Below, piece after piece: positions 8,868-18,875 of a DNA stretch of 64,000 bases. The notes beneath the pieces are model-generated. The model had not been told where the DNA came from, ran no database searches, and saw only the letters and a program-made list of their open reading frames with translations. The translations under genes and the position numbers were made by a program. Within the stretch, counting starts at the first letter, position 1; every line of letters starts with the position of its first letter. The stretch comes from Ginsengibacter sp963792025 (GTDB lineage Bacteria > Bacteroidota > Bacteroidia > Chitinophagales > Chitinophagaceae). The stretch covers positions 372,001 through 436,000 of the forward strand of contig CAWBUS010000004.1 of assembly GCA_963792025.1 (NCBI GenBank), written 5' to 3'.

Positions 8868-10124
8868 TTAATTTTTAATGAACTCCACCCTCCTGTTATT
8901 TGCTTTCCCTTCGGGAGTATCGTTTTTATCGATGGGCTTTGTGTCGCCAAAACCCTTTGTGGTTAACCGTGAAGCATCAATGCCCATACTTACCAACTGT
9001 GCTTTAACTGCGTCTGCCCGTTGCTGCGAGAGAGTGAGATTGTGAGCTGCTTCGCCTGTGTTATCTGTATGTCCGTCAATTTCAAATTTTAATGATGGAT
9101 CTTTTTTGAGCAAGTTATAGATGCCGTTAATAGTCCCCATTGACTCAGGTTTAAAAGTTGCCTTATCTACATCAAATAAAATTCCATGTGTAATAATCTT
9201 CGCGTCAGTAGTTACTTTCTTGTAAATATCAATACCGCCTGCCGCAACGCGTATATTTTTGATGTATGAGTTTTCATAACCATTTACGTCAATAGTTACT
9301 TCATTGGCTTTACCGGTAAGGTTGTTAACATTGGCTACACGAAACTGATCTACGTAAACCTTTCCCACGGTTTTATTAATTGCTATGGCAATATGATGCC
9401 ATTGCATTGGATGATCATAATTAACATTCAAACCTTCGGGGTAATTTATATCACCTAATGTCCAGTTAATAGAGTTATCAGTTCCAAAAGTCATTCCCGG
9501 CATTACGCCGTCAATAGCAGCATAATAAACCCTGCTTCCAAAATCAACCATTACATGGCCAACACCGAATCCTTCGTTTTTAAAATCAAATTCAACAGTG
9601 AACTGATCAGGCATGTAAGTTTTGGTTTTCATCCGGGGAGTAAATGTTGCACCTTCACCCTTTGGTACATGAATTACATTCTCTCCATCTTCGGTTTGAA
9701 TATCCATTTGTCCATGTGAAAGATCAAATTGGGACGGTATTTCACCTGTTTGTTCATCTGCAAGTTGAGATTCAAAAATGATTTTATCGCCCGGAATAAA
9801 ATCATAGTTGGCATACGATTTTAAGGTGGGAGTTTGCTGTTGTCCACTAACCGCAGGTGCGTTATTTGTCGCTGTATTCGTGTTGCTGTCCGGAGGATTA
9901 TTTGTAGCGTCGTTGCCGGCAGTCTTTTTATTTTTCTTTTTAAACAAACTTTTAATGCCATTTTCAGCCTTGTTTACGGCAGAATTCGTGCTGTTATCTA
10001 TATTGCTGTTAGTAGCATTTGTCGCCGCATTTTTTGTAGCATCTGCCGGGTTTTCCACTTGTGAATATGCCGGCGCTGCATTATTAAAAATAATAATTGC
10101 CGCTATTACTAAATACTTTTTCAT
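8868..10124 (-). CDS. OmpA-family cell-envelope protein with peptidoglycan-binding C-terminus
   Basis: 418 residues. A signal peptide ends near PAYSQ; residues 25-100 are an Ala/Asn/Thr-rich linker; residues 100-290 form a beta-rich, LamG-like region opening with YDFIPGDKIIFE; residues 300-418 are an OmpA C-terminal domain with the peptidoglycan-binding pattern FEIDGHTDNTG, LSQQRADAVKAQL and NNRRVEF. Such proteins anchor the outer membrane to peptidoglycan. It is the first gene of a three-gene operon with two unknown secreted proteins and lies 161 bases downstream of a LuxR-type regulator on the same strand. Confidence 0.88.
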   Translation of the reverse strand: MKKYLVIAAIIIFNNAAPAYSQVENPADATKNAATNATNSNIDNSTNSAVNKAENGIKSLFKKKNKKTAGNDATNNPPDSNTNTATNNAPAVSGQQQTPTLKSYANYDFIPGDKIIFESQLADEQTGEIPSQFDLSHGQMDIQTEDGENVIHVPKGEGATFTPRMKTKTYMPDQFTVEFDFKNEGFGVGHVMVDFGSRVYYAAIDGVMPGMTFGTDNSINWTLGDINYPEGLNVNYDHPMQWHHIAIAINKTVGKVYVDQFRVANVNNLTGKANEVTIDVNGYENSYIKNIRVAAGGIDIYKKVTTDAKIITHGILFDVDKATFKPESMGTINGIYNLLKKDPSLKFEIDGHTDNTGEAAHNLTLSQQRADAVKAQLVSMGIDASRLTTKGFGDTKPIDKNDTPEGKANNRRVEFIKN

Positions 10125-10218
10125 TTCAATTTATTTTAAATATTTATTAATGAAATAGAGATATGGTTTGGTTAGAGATTTATCGCTCTTTATATCTGAT
10201 CTCAAAGAAAATACCTTT

Positions 10219-10247
10219 GGTTAAGAATAACCATCGTATAAATGGTT
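10219..10247. promoter_or_regulatory. Two mutually exclusive small hairpins between the regulator and the OmpA gene
   Basis: GGTTA-AGAA-TAACC (10219-10232) and AACCAT-CGTATAA-ATGGTT (10229-10247) share the bases AACC, so only one can form at a time. They lie in the 161-base gap upstream of the OmpA-family operon. This could be an overlapping operator or an attenuator-like switch, but the stems are short and chance is a real possibility. Confidence 0.25.
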
Positions 10248-10285
10248 GATTTCGTGAGGAAGAGAAAAGGTCTAAATAACTAATG

Positions 10286-10909
10286 TCATTTCTTCAGCAC
10301 TTTGGCAACGGCCTGTGCTTTGGAGTTCACATGAAGTTTTTCATAAATGTGCCGGATATGTGTACGCACCGTACTTATGCTTATAAAATATTTTTCAGCA
10401 AGCTTTTTATAACTAAGTCCATCTACCAGTGAATGCAATATTTCATTTTCTCTGGCGGTAAGCATGAAATCTTCTTTTTGACTTGGCAACGTATTTTGAA
10501 AAGATGAAATTACCTTTCGTGCAATACTGGCGGTCATGGGAGAGCCGCCATAGTATAGGGAACGAACGGCTTCGATAATTTCTTCGGGCGCCGATTTTTT
10601 TAAAAGATAACCCGATGCCCCAGCCTTTATCGCTTCAAAAATTTTATCATCATCTTCAAAAACGGTAAACATTAAAATTTCAATTGCTTTAAAATTTGCC
10701 TTAACGGTTCTCACTCCTTCTATGCCTGAAATATGCGGAAGCCCAATATCCATCAATATTACATCAGGCTTCACTTTGTTTATTTCACTCACTATGTTCA
10801 ATAAATTATTGAGCGATACAACACATTGCATTCCTTCTGTTTGATTAAACAGGTTGCACAGAGATTGCCGCAGTGCATTATTATCTTCTACAATTGCAAT
10901 TTTTATCAT
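10286..10909 (-). CDS. LuxR/NarL-family response regulator
   Basis: The start is set at 10909 (MIKIAIVEDN), where receiver domains begin; the upstream extension to 10951 is not conserved in kind. The receiver domain (about 1-120) has acidic residues ED at 8-9, the phospho-acceptor D54 in LMDIGLPH, T in MFTVFEDDD and K in LLKKSAP. A C-terminal LuxR helix-turn-helix follows (LTARENEILHSLVDGLSYKK, then STVRTHIRHIYEKL). It is encoded 68 bases downstream of the HisKA_3 sensor kinase on the same strand and is the obvious partner. The neighbouring OmpA-family operon is a candidate target. Confidence 0.92.
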   Translation of the reverse strand: MIKIAIVEDNNALRQSLCNLFNQTEGMQCVVSLNNLLNIVSEINKVKPDVILMDIGLPHISGIEGVRTVKANFKAIEILMFTVFEDDDKIFEAIKAGASGYLLKKSAPEEIIEAVRSLYYGGSPMTASIARKVISSFQNTLPSQKEDFMLTARENEILHSLVDGLSYKKLAEKYFISISTVRTHIRHIYEKLHVNSKAQAVAKVLKK

Positions 10910-10977
10910 TAAATGCAAAATTGGTTTAAACAAATAGATATTAGCCATCATATATTCATTTGATTTTTACCGATAAA

Positions 10978-13900
10978 CTAATCGTTGTTCCATATGTCTG
11001 CAGAAGAATTAATATTCAGTTTTGCATTCATATTTGTTGCCCTTTTTTTAATATTTAATAAGCCATTTCCTGTTGTTTGTAACGAAGTGTTGAAGCCAGT
11101 TCCGTCGTCTTTTACAATTATATTAAGAAGCGAATGATGATTATTTACGGCAATATTCCGCGTTTGCGCAATTGGAATATTTAACCAGGTTATTGATAGC
11201 TTCTTTCATAATGAGATAGATGTGCTGCCTGTATTCCATTGAAAGATGAAGTTGTTTTGCAGGTTCTTCGCCATATTCAATTGTATAATTAATTTCCCTG
11301 GCTTCAAAAAGTTGCGAAGCGAAATTTTTGATTCGTATTAAGAGGTTTTCCAGCGAATCATTTTTTGGATTGATACTCCACACAATATCATCTATTCGTT
11401 CCATCAATGAAAGAGAATTTTGTTTTATTTCATGCAATATTTCAATGCTTTATCTTCTTTCTTTTTTCTTAGAGCCATTTCACTCAATATAGATATGGAA
11501 CTTAGTGTAGAACCGATATCATCATGCAAATCAAGAGAAATTTTATTTCGCAGCAATTGAAGTTTAAGCACCTGGCGGAGCCTGTAGCGATAAATGGAAT
11601 AAAAAACGGCGATCATAATTATGCCAAATAACGCAAGGAACCACCAGGTACGCCAGAAGGGTGGTGTAATTTCAAAATGCAACCTGATAATTTTACTTGC
11701 GTATACCCTGTTGGCGTTAGATCCTTTCAATAATAAGGTATATTCCCCGGGTGAGAGATTTGCAAATTGCACTTCTCCGCGATTGCCTGCATATCGCCAG
11801 GTGGTATCAATGTTTTGCAGCTTAAAATAATAATCATTATCGAGCGGATCATTATAATCGGTAATTGCCCATTTGAAAATGAAATTGTTAATTGAGTAAT
11901 TGAATTCCATTTTTTTTGCAGTATCAAAAGATATATTTTTTTGATTGGCAATTACATCCGTTAGCAAAATCTCCGGAATGCTTCTTATTGACTGGAGCAC
12001 TTTGGCAGGTTCAAATGCTGTGAGATATCCCGGGCTTCCAAAAACGATTGTTCCGTTGGAAAGGCAAATTAACGAACCGTCCATATCATTTTTTACAAGT
12101 CCGTCCGCTGTTGTAAAACGGTCGAAGATGCCGTTGGTGTTATTATACACCACAAGCCCCTGGCGGGTTGCAAGCCATATATAGCCAGAACTGTCTATGG
12201 CCATGGAAATTATTTGCTTATCCATTTGTGCAGGCAGCGCAATTTTATGAAGAACTCCGCTATCGCAATGCCAATTTAAAATTTCTGAATTTAAAAATGA
12301 ATAGCAGTAATTATGGTAATATAATAGCTGGCCTGTACTATATCTTTCGCCGAGGCTGTCGGCAAAAGGCTTTGAAAATTTATTTAAAGATCTGTTATAA
12401 AAAATGATTCCCTCATCCAAATCGGTAAACCATATATTATTGTTTTTATCCTCAATTGCATCGGCAATCACAAGCGACTTTGGCTTTCCGCCTTCCTCAA
12501 TAAAATGATCGAATACCTCATGAAAATTATGATAAGAAGAATCGGTATTCCATATTCCATTTCTCCAGGGAAATATCCACCACGTTTTATTTTTATCTTC
12601 AAAAATGTTAGTAATAAAATTTCCCGCTTCAAAATATTGGGCCAAAAAATTAAGCGGATGCATTTCGACCTTATGCGTTTCTAAATTTATATCGGCGATG
12701 CCGTCATTAGTGCCTGCTTTTATAGTAGCGATGCCTCCGGGTTTAAGCGAAAGGCACGATAATTTTTTTGTAGTTTGTCCTTTGCTATAATCATCTGTAA
12801 CATTCAATAGTCCGTCGTATGCTTTCAAAAAATTAGCTCCTGAGCCGGATACCAAAAATTTATTGTCCCATTCAAGCATCGAAACATCCTGGCTGGTGAT
12901 GGCCGATGAAAACACATGGTGTCTGAATAAAGTTTTTGAAGGATTGTAAATATAAAGTCCGTCATTACTGCACATCCAAAGCCAGTTATCGGAGGAAGCG
13001 TAAACTTTTGTAATGCTTACCGGTGGCCTGATATTGTAAGGCACTGGAAAATGAATGAATAGGTTTTGTGCAGGATCAAAAGCAAGCAGGGGGCCGTTTG
13101 CCCATATTAAATCATGACCATCCGGTTGTTTGGTTTCGGCTAAACTTGTTATATTTCCAGGGCTTCCTGTTGTATCAAAGTCAATAATTTTTTTTGATCC
13201 GGGGTCATATTTTTTTATGCCCCGTTCCCAGCAGCCAATCCAGATTTTATTTTCATTATCTGCTATAGCAGTCGTAAAAAGTTCATTAACATCGCTATCA
13301 ATCGATAGGTTTATTTCATGGCTTATTTTATTATTACTGATATCAAAACTCCATAGGCCATTAAAAGTTGTGATCCATAGCTTTCCCGAATGATCGATTG
13401 TAAGGCTGTTAATTCGGTTGCTTCTGCCTAAATCATTTCTCTTATCTTTTAAAACAACGGAAGTAATTTTTTTATTTGAATAGTAAAATAAACCATTAGG
13501 TGTTCCGATATAAACACGATTTTCCTTATCGGCCGCAAGGCATGTTATATATTGTGTTGTGCCTAATATATTGCCCGGGAGTTTATATGATTTGAACGTC
13601 CGCATTAGCGGATTAAATGAGTTAAGTCCCGCTTCTGTTCCAATCCAAATTAAACCATTTTCATCTCCGGTTATTGACTGTATATTATTGTTGCTGACAG
13701 AGTTGCTGTCGGTGTTATTTTGTTTGTATGTAGTGATGGCAGAACCATCTAATACATTCAGACCTGAAAGAGTGCCAACCCAAACAAAATTATTTTTGTC
13801 TTTATAAATGCATTGTACGTGATTATCACTCAATCCGTTTTCCTCAGTTATATGCTGCAATACAAGTTGCTCAGATGTTTGCGCATAAGATGAAAAGTTT

Positions 13901-13980
13901 ATAAGAAGGGACAATATTAGCGGCGGGCGAAGAAATTTAAAGCTAAAGCAACTCATCTGCATAAATTTAAATCCATTCAA
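10978..13980 (-). CDS. Two-component-propeller sensor histidine kinase, frameshifted near the 3' end
   Basis: About 1000 residues when repaired. A signal peptide (to about SSYAQ) is followed by tandem propeller motifs (NNFVWVGTLSGLNVLDG, GLIWIGTEAGLN, GKLWITTFNGLW), a Y_Y_Y-type domain ending GEYTLLLKGSNAN, one membrane helix near residues 775-795, a HisKA_3 dimerisation/phosphotransfer domain with LHDDIGSTLSS (about 818), and an HATPase domain with DDGTGF and GNGLLNIKKR. The frame is broken near 11440 (one missing A in an A run, or two extra bases) and near 11155 (one extra base). The last 60 codons, ending at 10978, are in a third segment. There is no fused receiver, so this is not a hybrid HTCS; the response regulator is the next gene. 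Confidence 0.85.
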
Positions 13981-14027
13981 TTTAAAAACCGCATGCAGGA
14001 TAAAAAGATATTTATTTTAAGACATAA

Positions 14028-14588
14028 TTAAACACGGGCCTTCCAGGTTATTTCCGGTATATTATGTAAATGGCTTACATACCGTGCAAGCACAAACAGG
14101 TAATCGCTGAGCCGGTTGAGATACTTTATTATTAATGGCTCTACATGGCCCTGGTGATCTTGTAAATTTACCACACAACGTTCCGCACGACGGCAGATGC
14201 TTCTTGCAATATGCGTAATAGATACCGCAGAATGCCCTCCCGGTAAAATAAAATGTTTCATTTCAGGGAGGGTTTCAATCATTGTATCGATTTCTTTTTC
14301 GAGTACGGTAATGTCTGTTTCGTGCAAATCAGGGATGATTAGTTTAGTTTCTTTTTGCGGATCACATGCCAGTGATGAACCTATAGTGAAAAGCCTATCC
14401 TGTACTTCTTTTAAAATATGGTTGGCGCTGAAATCGTTCACTGCATCATTTACAAAGCCTATCCATGAATTTAGTTCATCTATTGTACCGTATGTCTCAA
14501 TGCGATGATCGCTTTTCAAAATTTTTGTTCCTCCAATAAGACTTGTCTTTCCTTTATCCCCGGTTTTTGTATATATTTTTTGAGACAT
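14028..14588 (-). CDS. Cob(I)yrinic acid a,c-diamide adenosyltransferase, PduO type
   Basis: This enzyme transfers the adenosyl group of ATP to cob(I)alamin, making coenzyme B12. It is a 186-residue four-helix-bundle protein. The N-terminal ATP loop KIYTKTGDKGKTSL, the DELNSWIG segment and the late helix ARSICRRAERCVVNL are diagnostic of the PduO/MMAB type. It is encoded between a MacB-type ATPase and the sensor kinase on the same strand, with gaps of 90 and 47 bases. No cobalamin riboswitch and no other cobalamin genes are visible here. Confidence 0.93.
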   Translation of the reverse strand: MSQKIYTKTGDKGKTSLIGGTKILKSDHRIETYGTIDELNSWIGFVNDAVNDFSANHILKEVQDRLFTIGSSLACDPQKETKLIIPDLHETDITVLEKEIDTMIETLPEMKHFILPGGHSAVSITHIARSICRRAERCVVNLQDHQGHVEPLIIKYLNRLSDYLFVLARYVSHLHNIPEITWKARV

Positions 14589-14678
14589 AAAATTCTATTG
14601 AATAATTTTTAAATTTGAAAAGCTGTTAGGTCATTAATTCAATCGTCAATATTCAACTTAATAACAATTAACTGATGA

Positions 14679-15389
14679 CTAATGGCTAATAGCCGTTGAC
14701 GCTGTGTGAAGATGATCACTTTCAATAAGTCCGTCTTTCAATCGTATAATACGATGAGCAAACATGGCAATGTCTTCTTCATGAGTAACAAGAATTACCG
14801 TATTTCCATCAGATTGAATCTTGCTAAAAATATTCATGATTTCAATAGATGTTTTTGAATCAAGATTTCCTGTTGGCTCATCCGCCAATATTATAGAAGG
14901 ATTATTTACCAATGCCCTGGCAATGGCAACCCGCTGATTCTGACCGCCGGACAATTCGTTAGGTTTATGATGACTTCTATCGCTCAACCCAACCCTGTCA
15001 AGCATTTCAAGAGAGATTTCTGTTCTTGCTTTTTTGGAAGTTCCATTATATATTAATGGCAGCGCTACGTTTTCTGCCGCGGTTAGCCTGGGTAATAAAT
15101 TGAATTGCTGAAATACAAAACCAATTTCCTTATTCCGTACTTCGGCGAGGTCATCGTCAGGCATTTTGCTCACATCTTTACCATTGAGAGTATAACGGCC
15201 ACCCGTAGGCGAATCAAGACAACCCAGCAAATTCATTAAAGTAGACTTGCCGCTTCCGCTCGGTCCCATTAAAGCCACATATTCATTTTTAAATATTTCC
15301 AGGGAAATACCTTTCAGCACCTTTAGCTCCATCTTCCCCATTAAATAGCTTTTTTGAATATTGTCCAGTTCTATAATTGAATTCATCAT
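14679..15389 (-). CDS. ABC transporter ATP-binding protein, MacB/LolD-like
   Basis: 236 residues. Walker A GPSGSGKST, FVFQQFNLLPRLTAAENV, signature LSGGQNQR (N where Q or R is usual), Walker B IILADEP and D-loop GNLDS, then the switch His in LVTHEED. The pattern is that of the MacB/LolD/FtsE-like group that works with FtsX-fold permeases; no permease is next to it, so the substrate cannot be named. Start at 15389 or three bases later at the second Met. It lies 31 bases after gatC, probably in the same transcript. Confidence 0.88.
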   Translation of the reverse strand: MMNSIIELDNIQKSYLMGKMELKVLKGISLEIFKNEYVALMGPSGSGKSTLMNLLGCLDSPTGGRYTLNGKDVSKMPDDDLAEVRNKEIGFVFQQFNLLPRLTAAENVALPLIYNGTSKKARTEISLEMLDRVGLSDRSHHKPNELSGGQNQRVAIARALVNNPSIILADEPTGNLDSKTSIEIMNIFSKIQSDGNTVILVTHEEDIAMFAHRIIRLKDGLIESDHLHTASTAISH

Positions 15390-15420
15390 TTGTCTTTTGA
15401 TTAGCTATCAAACAAATCAG

Positions 15421-15714
15421 CTAATTATTCTTTATAACTTTTGGAACCTTAAAAAATTCATCATCGTGTAAAGGAGCATTCTTAAACGCATCTTCCCTGC
15501 TTATCATGCCCCTTACTTCGTCTTCCCTTAAAACGTTTATATTATCGCTCATGTGCAGCAATGGCTCCACGCCTGTTGTGTCCAGCTCATTCAGCTTATC
15601 AATAAAGCCAATCATCTTCTCCAAATCTTTTTTAATTTCTTCTTTTTCCTCTGCATTAAATTCAAGCCTGGCAAGATTGGCGAGTTTATCAACGAGATTG
15701 TCATTAACGTTCAT
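15421..15714 (-). CDS. gatC: Asp-tRNA(Asn)/Glu-tRNA(Gln) amidotransferase subunit C
   Basis: GatC stabilises the GatCAB amidotransferase that makes Gln-tRNA(Gln) (and Asn-tRNA(Asn)) by the indirect route. The start is chosen at 15714 (MNVNDNLVDKLANLARLEF), which gives the usual length of 97 residues; an upstream frame to 15774 adds AT-rich spacer sequence. The family pattern LANLARLEF, the helix ELDTTGVEPLLHM and VLREDEV near the middle are all present. gatA and gatB are not in the window. It is divergent from trpS. Confidence 0.93.
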   Translation of the reverse strand: MNVNDNLVDKLANLARLEFNAEEKEEIKKDLEKMIGFIDKLNELDTTGVEPLLHMSDNINVLREDEVRGMISREDAFKNAPLHDDEFFKVPKVIKNN

Positions 15715-15811
15715 CTGGCAAATATAATTATCAATTAATAATTGAAGATTGATAATTGACGATTGGTAAACCAATTATAATAGGAACCAACTTTCATATC
15801 TTCGCCGTCTT

Positions 15812-16837
15812 ATGGAAAAGAAGAAGGAAACTATGACTGCCGGCAGGCAGATTGTCATGAGCGGAATAAGACCGACAGGCTTTTTGCACCTCGGAAATTA
15901 TTTTGGCGCTATTCGCAATTATGTAAAAATGCAGGATGATTACGAGTGCTATTTTATGGTAGCGGATCTTCATTCTCTAACCACGCACCCCGATACTAAA
16001 GAATTAAAAAGTAACGTGCATAGGGTTTTGGCCGAAAACATTGCCTGTGGACTCAATCCTGAAAAGGTAGCATTATATTGCCAGAGCCACTTGTACCAAA
16101 CCGGCGAACTGTATCTTTATTTAAACATGCTGGCCTATAAAGGAGAATTAGAAAAGACGCCAACTTTTAAAGACAAAGTGCGTCAACATCCTGACAATGT
16201 AAATGCGGGCTTGTTAACGTATCCCGTGTTGATGGCAGCAGATATTTTAATACACCGGGCAAAATATGTACCGGTTGGCAAAGACCAGGAACAACACCTT
16301 GAAATTGCCAGGAACTATGTTAACCGTTTTAACCACCGCTATAGTGAAGTTTTTCCAGAACCATTTGCTTTCAATTTTAATAGTGATTTGGCAAAAGTAC
16401 CATCGCTTAACGGAACTGGTAAAATGAGCAAAAGCGAAAACCAAATGGCCACTTTGTACCTTGCCGACGATGATGATTCCATCCGGAAAAAAGTAATGAA
16501 AGCCAAAACAGATGGGGGCCCAACAGAAAATAATTCTGTAAAGCCAGATTATATTGAAAATTTATTTTCACTGATGAAACTGGTGAGCAACGAAGAAACA
16601 GCCAGGAATTTGGAAGAGAAATTTAATAACTGTACCATTCGCTACGGAGATATGAAAAAGCAACTTGCAGAAGACATGGTTAATTTTATTTCTCCTATCA
16701 GGAAAAAAGTTAATCAAATATTGGCCGATGAAAAATACCTTGAACAGGTAATGAAAACAGGAGCCGAAAAGGCAACTGCCAGTGCGGAAGCCACCATGAA
16801 ACTTACCAGGGCGGCAATGGGACTTAATTATTATTAA
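15812..16837 (+). CDS. trpS: Tryptophanyl-tRNA synthetase
   Basis: Class I aminoacyl-tRNA synthetase charging tRNA(Trp). 341 residues from 15812, or 334 from the ATG at 15833 (MTAGRQIVMSGIRPTG). The HIGH-type motif is LHLGNYFG, the KMSKS motif is GKMSKSENQM, and the TrpRS features SGIRPTG and VGKDQEQHLEIAR are present. Length is typical. It is followed after 87 bases by a deoxynucleoside kinase on the same strand. Confidence 0.96.
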   Translation: MEKKKETMTAGRQIVMSGIRPTGFLHLGNYFGAIRNYVKMQDDYECYFMVADLHSLTTHPDTKELKSNVHRVLAENIACGLNPEKVALYCQSHLYQTGELYLYLNMLAYKGELEKTPTFKDKVRQHPDNVNAGLLTYPVLMAADILIHRAKYVPVGKDQEQHLEIARNYVNRFNHRYSEVFPEPFAFNFNSDLAKVPSLNGTGKMSKSENQMATLYLADDDDSIRKKVMKAKTDGGPTENNSVKPDYIENLFSLMKLVSNEETARNLEEKFNNCTIRYGDMKKQLAEDMVNFISPIRKKVNQILADEKYLEQVMKTGAEKATASAEATMKLTRAAMGLNYY

Positions 16838-16924
16838 ATTTATATTACTTTTAAACAATTCATATACCAAACAAAAAATAAGCCTGCAATCCGAAGGTAA
16901 AAAATCTAAAATCTGAACAGGGAA

Positions 16925-17560
16925 ATGGCGAAATCAAAAAAACCAAAACACATTGCAGTTGCCGGAAACATCGGTGCAGGAAAAACCACGTTAACTGAAT
17001 TATTGAGTAAACATTACAAATGGATTCCCCAATTTGAAGATGTTGACCACAACCCTTACCTGAACGATTTTTATGAAGATATGCCACGATGGAGCTTTAA
17101 CCTTCAGGTATTTTTTTTAAACAGCAGGCTTAACCAGCTTCTCGAAATTCAGCGTGGCACTGAGACCGTTATACAAGACCGGACGATTTATGAAGATGCC
17201 AATATTTTCGCTCCCAATCTGCATGACATGGGGCTGATGACGAAAAGGGATTTTACCAACTATTATACTTTTTTCGAAACCCTCAAATCGATGGTACAGC
17301 CGCCGGATCTTTTAATATATCTGAATGCATCCGTTCCTACCCTGGTTGCTCAAATTCAAAAAAGAGGCCGTGAGTACGAAGAAAATATCCGGCTTGATTA
17401 TCTTAAGAAACTCAACGAGTTTTATAATAAATGGATTAGCAGTTACAACGAAGGCCCTCTCTTAATAATAGATGCTGATACTAATAAGTTTGCTGAAAAA
17501 GAAGAAGACCTCGGAATCATTATTAATAAAATTGATTCGCAATTGTTTGGGTTGTTTTAA
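16925..17560 (+). CDS. Deoxynucleoside kinase (first of two paralogues)
   Basis: 211 residues, of the dNK/dCK-dGK superfamily that phosphorylates deoxynucleosides for salvage. P-loop GNIGAGKTTL, then FEDVDHNPYLNDFY, the DRTIYEDANIF segment (the DRS-like motif with the catalytic/base-binding Asp-Arg) and the lid region KRGREYEENI with Arg residues. Base specificity cannot be read from sequence alone; the Bacteroidota relatives are usually annotated as deoxyadenosine/deoxyguanosine kinase. A second member of the family is encoded at 36103-36735. Confidence 0.9.
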   Translation: MAKSKKPKHIAVAGNIGAGKTTLTELLSKHYKWIPQFEDVDHNPYLNDFYEDMPRWSFNLQVFFLNSRLNQLLEIQRGTETVIQDRTIYEDANIFAPNLHDMGLMTKRDFTNYYTFFETLKSMVQPPDLLIYLNASVPTLVAQIQKRGREYEENIRLDYLKKLNEFYNKWISSYNEGPLLIIDADTNKFAEKEEDLGIIINKIDSQLFGLF

Positions 17561-17726
17561 GTTCTCTTTCCTTATGTGCTTCAGTTCTGTTCCTTCATTT
17601 TTTTAAGGCTGAATAATCCAGAAACCTTTCGGCGTTTATTTATAACCGCTCGCATATATTCTATTGAGTATACCTCATTTAAGTCTTATTTTAATAACAT
17701 TATTCACTTACTTAAAATCAATTGTT

Positions 17727-18818
17727 ATGAGAAGAAAAATATCGATGACAGGCTCTATCGTTATGAGCCTGCTTATCCTTACATCTATAAGTGCATTTAA
17801 CCAGGTTACTTTACCTCGTGTACCAAGCCCGGCAGCGTCTGTTTCACAGACAATCGGCATTTCAACCGTTACCGTTAAATATTCAAGGCCATCCGTAAAA
17901 GGTCGCGAAATATGGGGTGCTCTGGTTCCTTATGGATGGAATGTACAAACGACACTTGGTCCCGGAAATTCGGCTCCATGGCGGGCTGGGGCAAATGAGA
18001 ATACGGTTATTGAATTATCTAACGATGCTAAAATAGAAGGGCATGATCTTCCTGCAGGATCTTATGGTTTGTCTTTTGTTATTGACAAAGACAATACGGG
18101 AGAAGTGATCTTGTCAAAAGATTATAAGTCATGGGGCAGCTTTTTCTATGACCCCAAAAATGATGAAATGAGGGCTAACATACAACTACGCGATATACCG
18201 ATGACCGAAATGCTTACTTACGATTTTATCAATAATACAAAAACCTCATCCGAGTTGGTTCTAAATTGGGAAAAAAAACAGTTCCCGGTAAAGATTGAGT
18301 TTGACGTTGACAAAATTGTAATGGATAATGCGGCGGCGGAATTGAAAGGAGCCACAGGATTTAATGATATTGGATTTAGGAGTGCAGCGTTTTATGCGTT
18401 TCAAAATAATATCGACCTTGACGAGGGCCTTAAGTGGACCGATCAGGCGATTGCCCAGAATAACAGCTTTACAAATCTTTCCCTTAAGTCTGCTATTCTG
18501 AAGAAAATGGGTAAAACGGAAGAAGCAGATAAAGTTATGGAAACAGCGATTCCTATCTCAAATGAAAACGAATTGAATAACTACGGTTATCAATTGCTTA
18601 ATGCAAAAAATTATGATAAAGCTATAGAAGTCCTTACGCTAAATACCAAACGTTTCCCCAAAAGTGCTAATACTTTTGATAGCCTTGGTGAAGCATATGC
18701 ATTGAAAGGCGATAAGAAAAATGCAATAATAAATTTCAAAAAGTCGCTTAGCATGAACCCTCCTGCTGGCACCAAAGCCAATTCTGAGAAATTTCTTCAG
18801 CAATTAGGAGGAATGTAA
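17727..18818 (+). CDS. DUF2911 domain protein with C-terminal TPR repeats
   Basis: The start is placed at the ATG at 17727 (MRRKISMTGSIVMSLLIL), which opens a signal peptide; the frame from 17664 is spacer-like. Residues about 30-165 are the DUF2911 domain (VTVKYSRPSVKGREIWGALV, PWRAGANENTVIEL, LPAGSYGLSF). Residues about 215-360 are alpha-helical tetratricopeptide repeats, including NYGYQLLNAKNYDKAIEVL and FDSLGEAYALKGDKKNAI. The protein should be periplasmic or surface-associated. Function unknown. It converges on pckA with a shared terminator between. Confidence 0.9.
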   Translation: MRRKISMTGSIVMSLLILTSISAFNQVTLPRVPSPAASVSQTIGISTVTVKYSRPSVKGREIWGALVPYGWNVQTTLGPGNSAPWRAGANENTVIELSNDAKIEGHDLPAGSYGLSFVIDKDNTGEVILSKDYKSWGSFFYDPKNDEMRANIQLRDIPMTEMLTYDFINNTKTSSELVLNWEKKQFPVKIEFDVDKIVMDNAAAELKGATGFNDIGFRSAAFYAFQNNIDLDEGLKWTDQAIAQNNSFTNLSLKSAILKKMGKTEEADKVMETAIPISNENELNNYGYQLLNAKNYDKAIEVLTLNTKRFPKSANTFDSLGEAYALKGDKKNAIINFKKSLSMNPPAGTKANSEKFLQQLGGM

Positions 18819-18823
18819 AAATT

Positions 18824-18868
18824 AAGGCACGTACAGTTTAGCTTTTTACTGTACATGCCTTTTAAAAA
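18824..18868. terminator. Bidirectional terminator between the DUF2911 gene and pckA
   Basis: AAGGCACGTACAGT (18824-18837) pairs with ACTGTACATGCCTT (18848-18861) with a single mismatch around a ten-base loop. T-rich DNA follows on the plus side and within the loop; A-rich flanks serve the minus-strand transcript. It sits between two convergent genes. Confidence 0.8.
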
Positions 18869-18875
18869 ACGATAT

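Noticed and set aside
9808..10158. Plus-strand 116-codon frame opposite the OmpA-family gene
   Set aside because: It mirrors the Ala/Asn/Thr-rich linker of the minus-strand gene; hydrophobic residues on the opposite strand of such repeats are an artefact.
15719..15726. TATATTTG on the minus strand as a gatC promoter
   Set aside because: It ends five bases before the gatC ATG, so the start site would fall at or inside the start codon, and there is no -33 element. Likely chance in AT-rich spacer.
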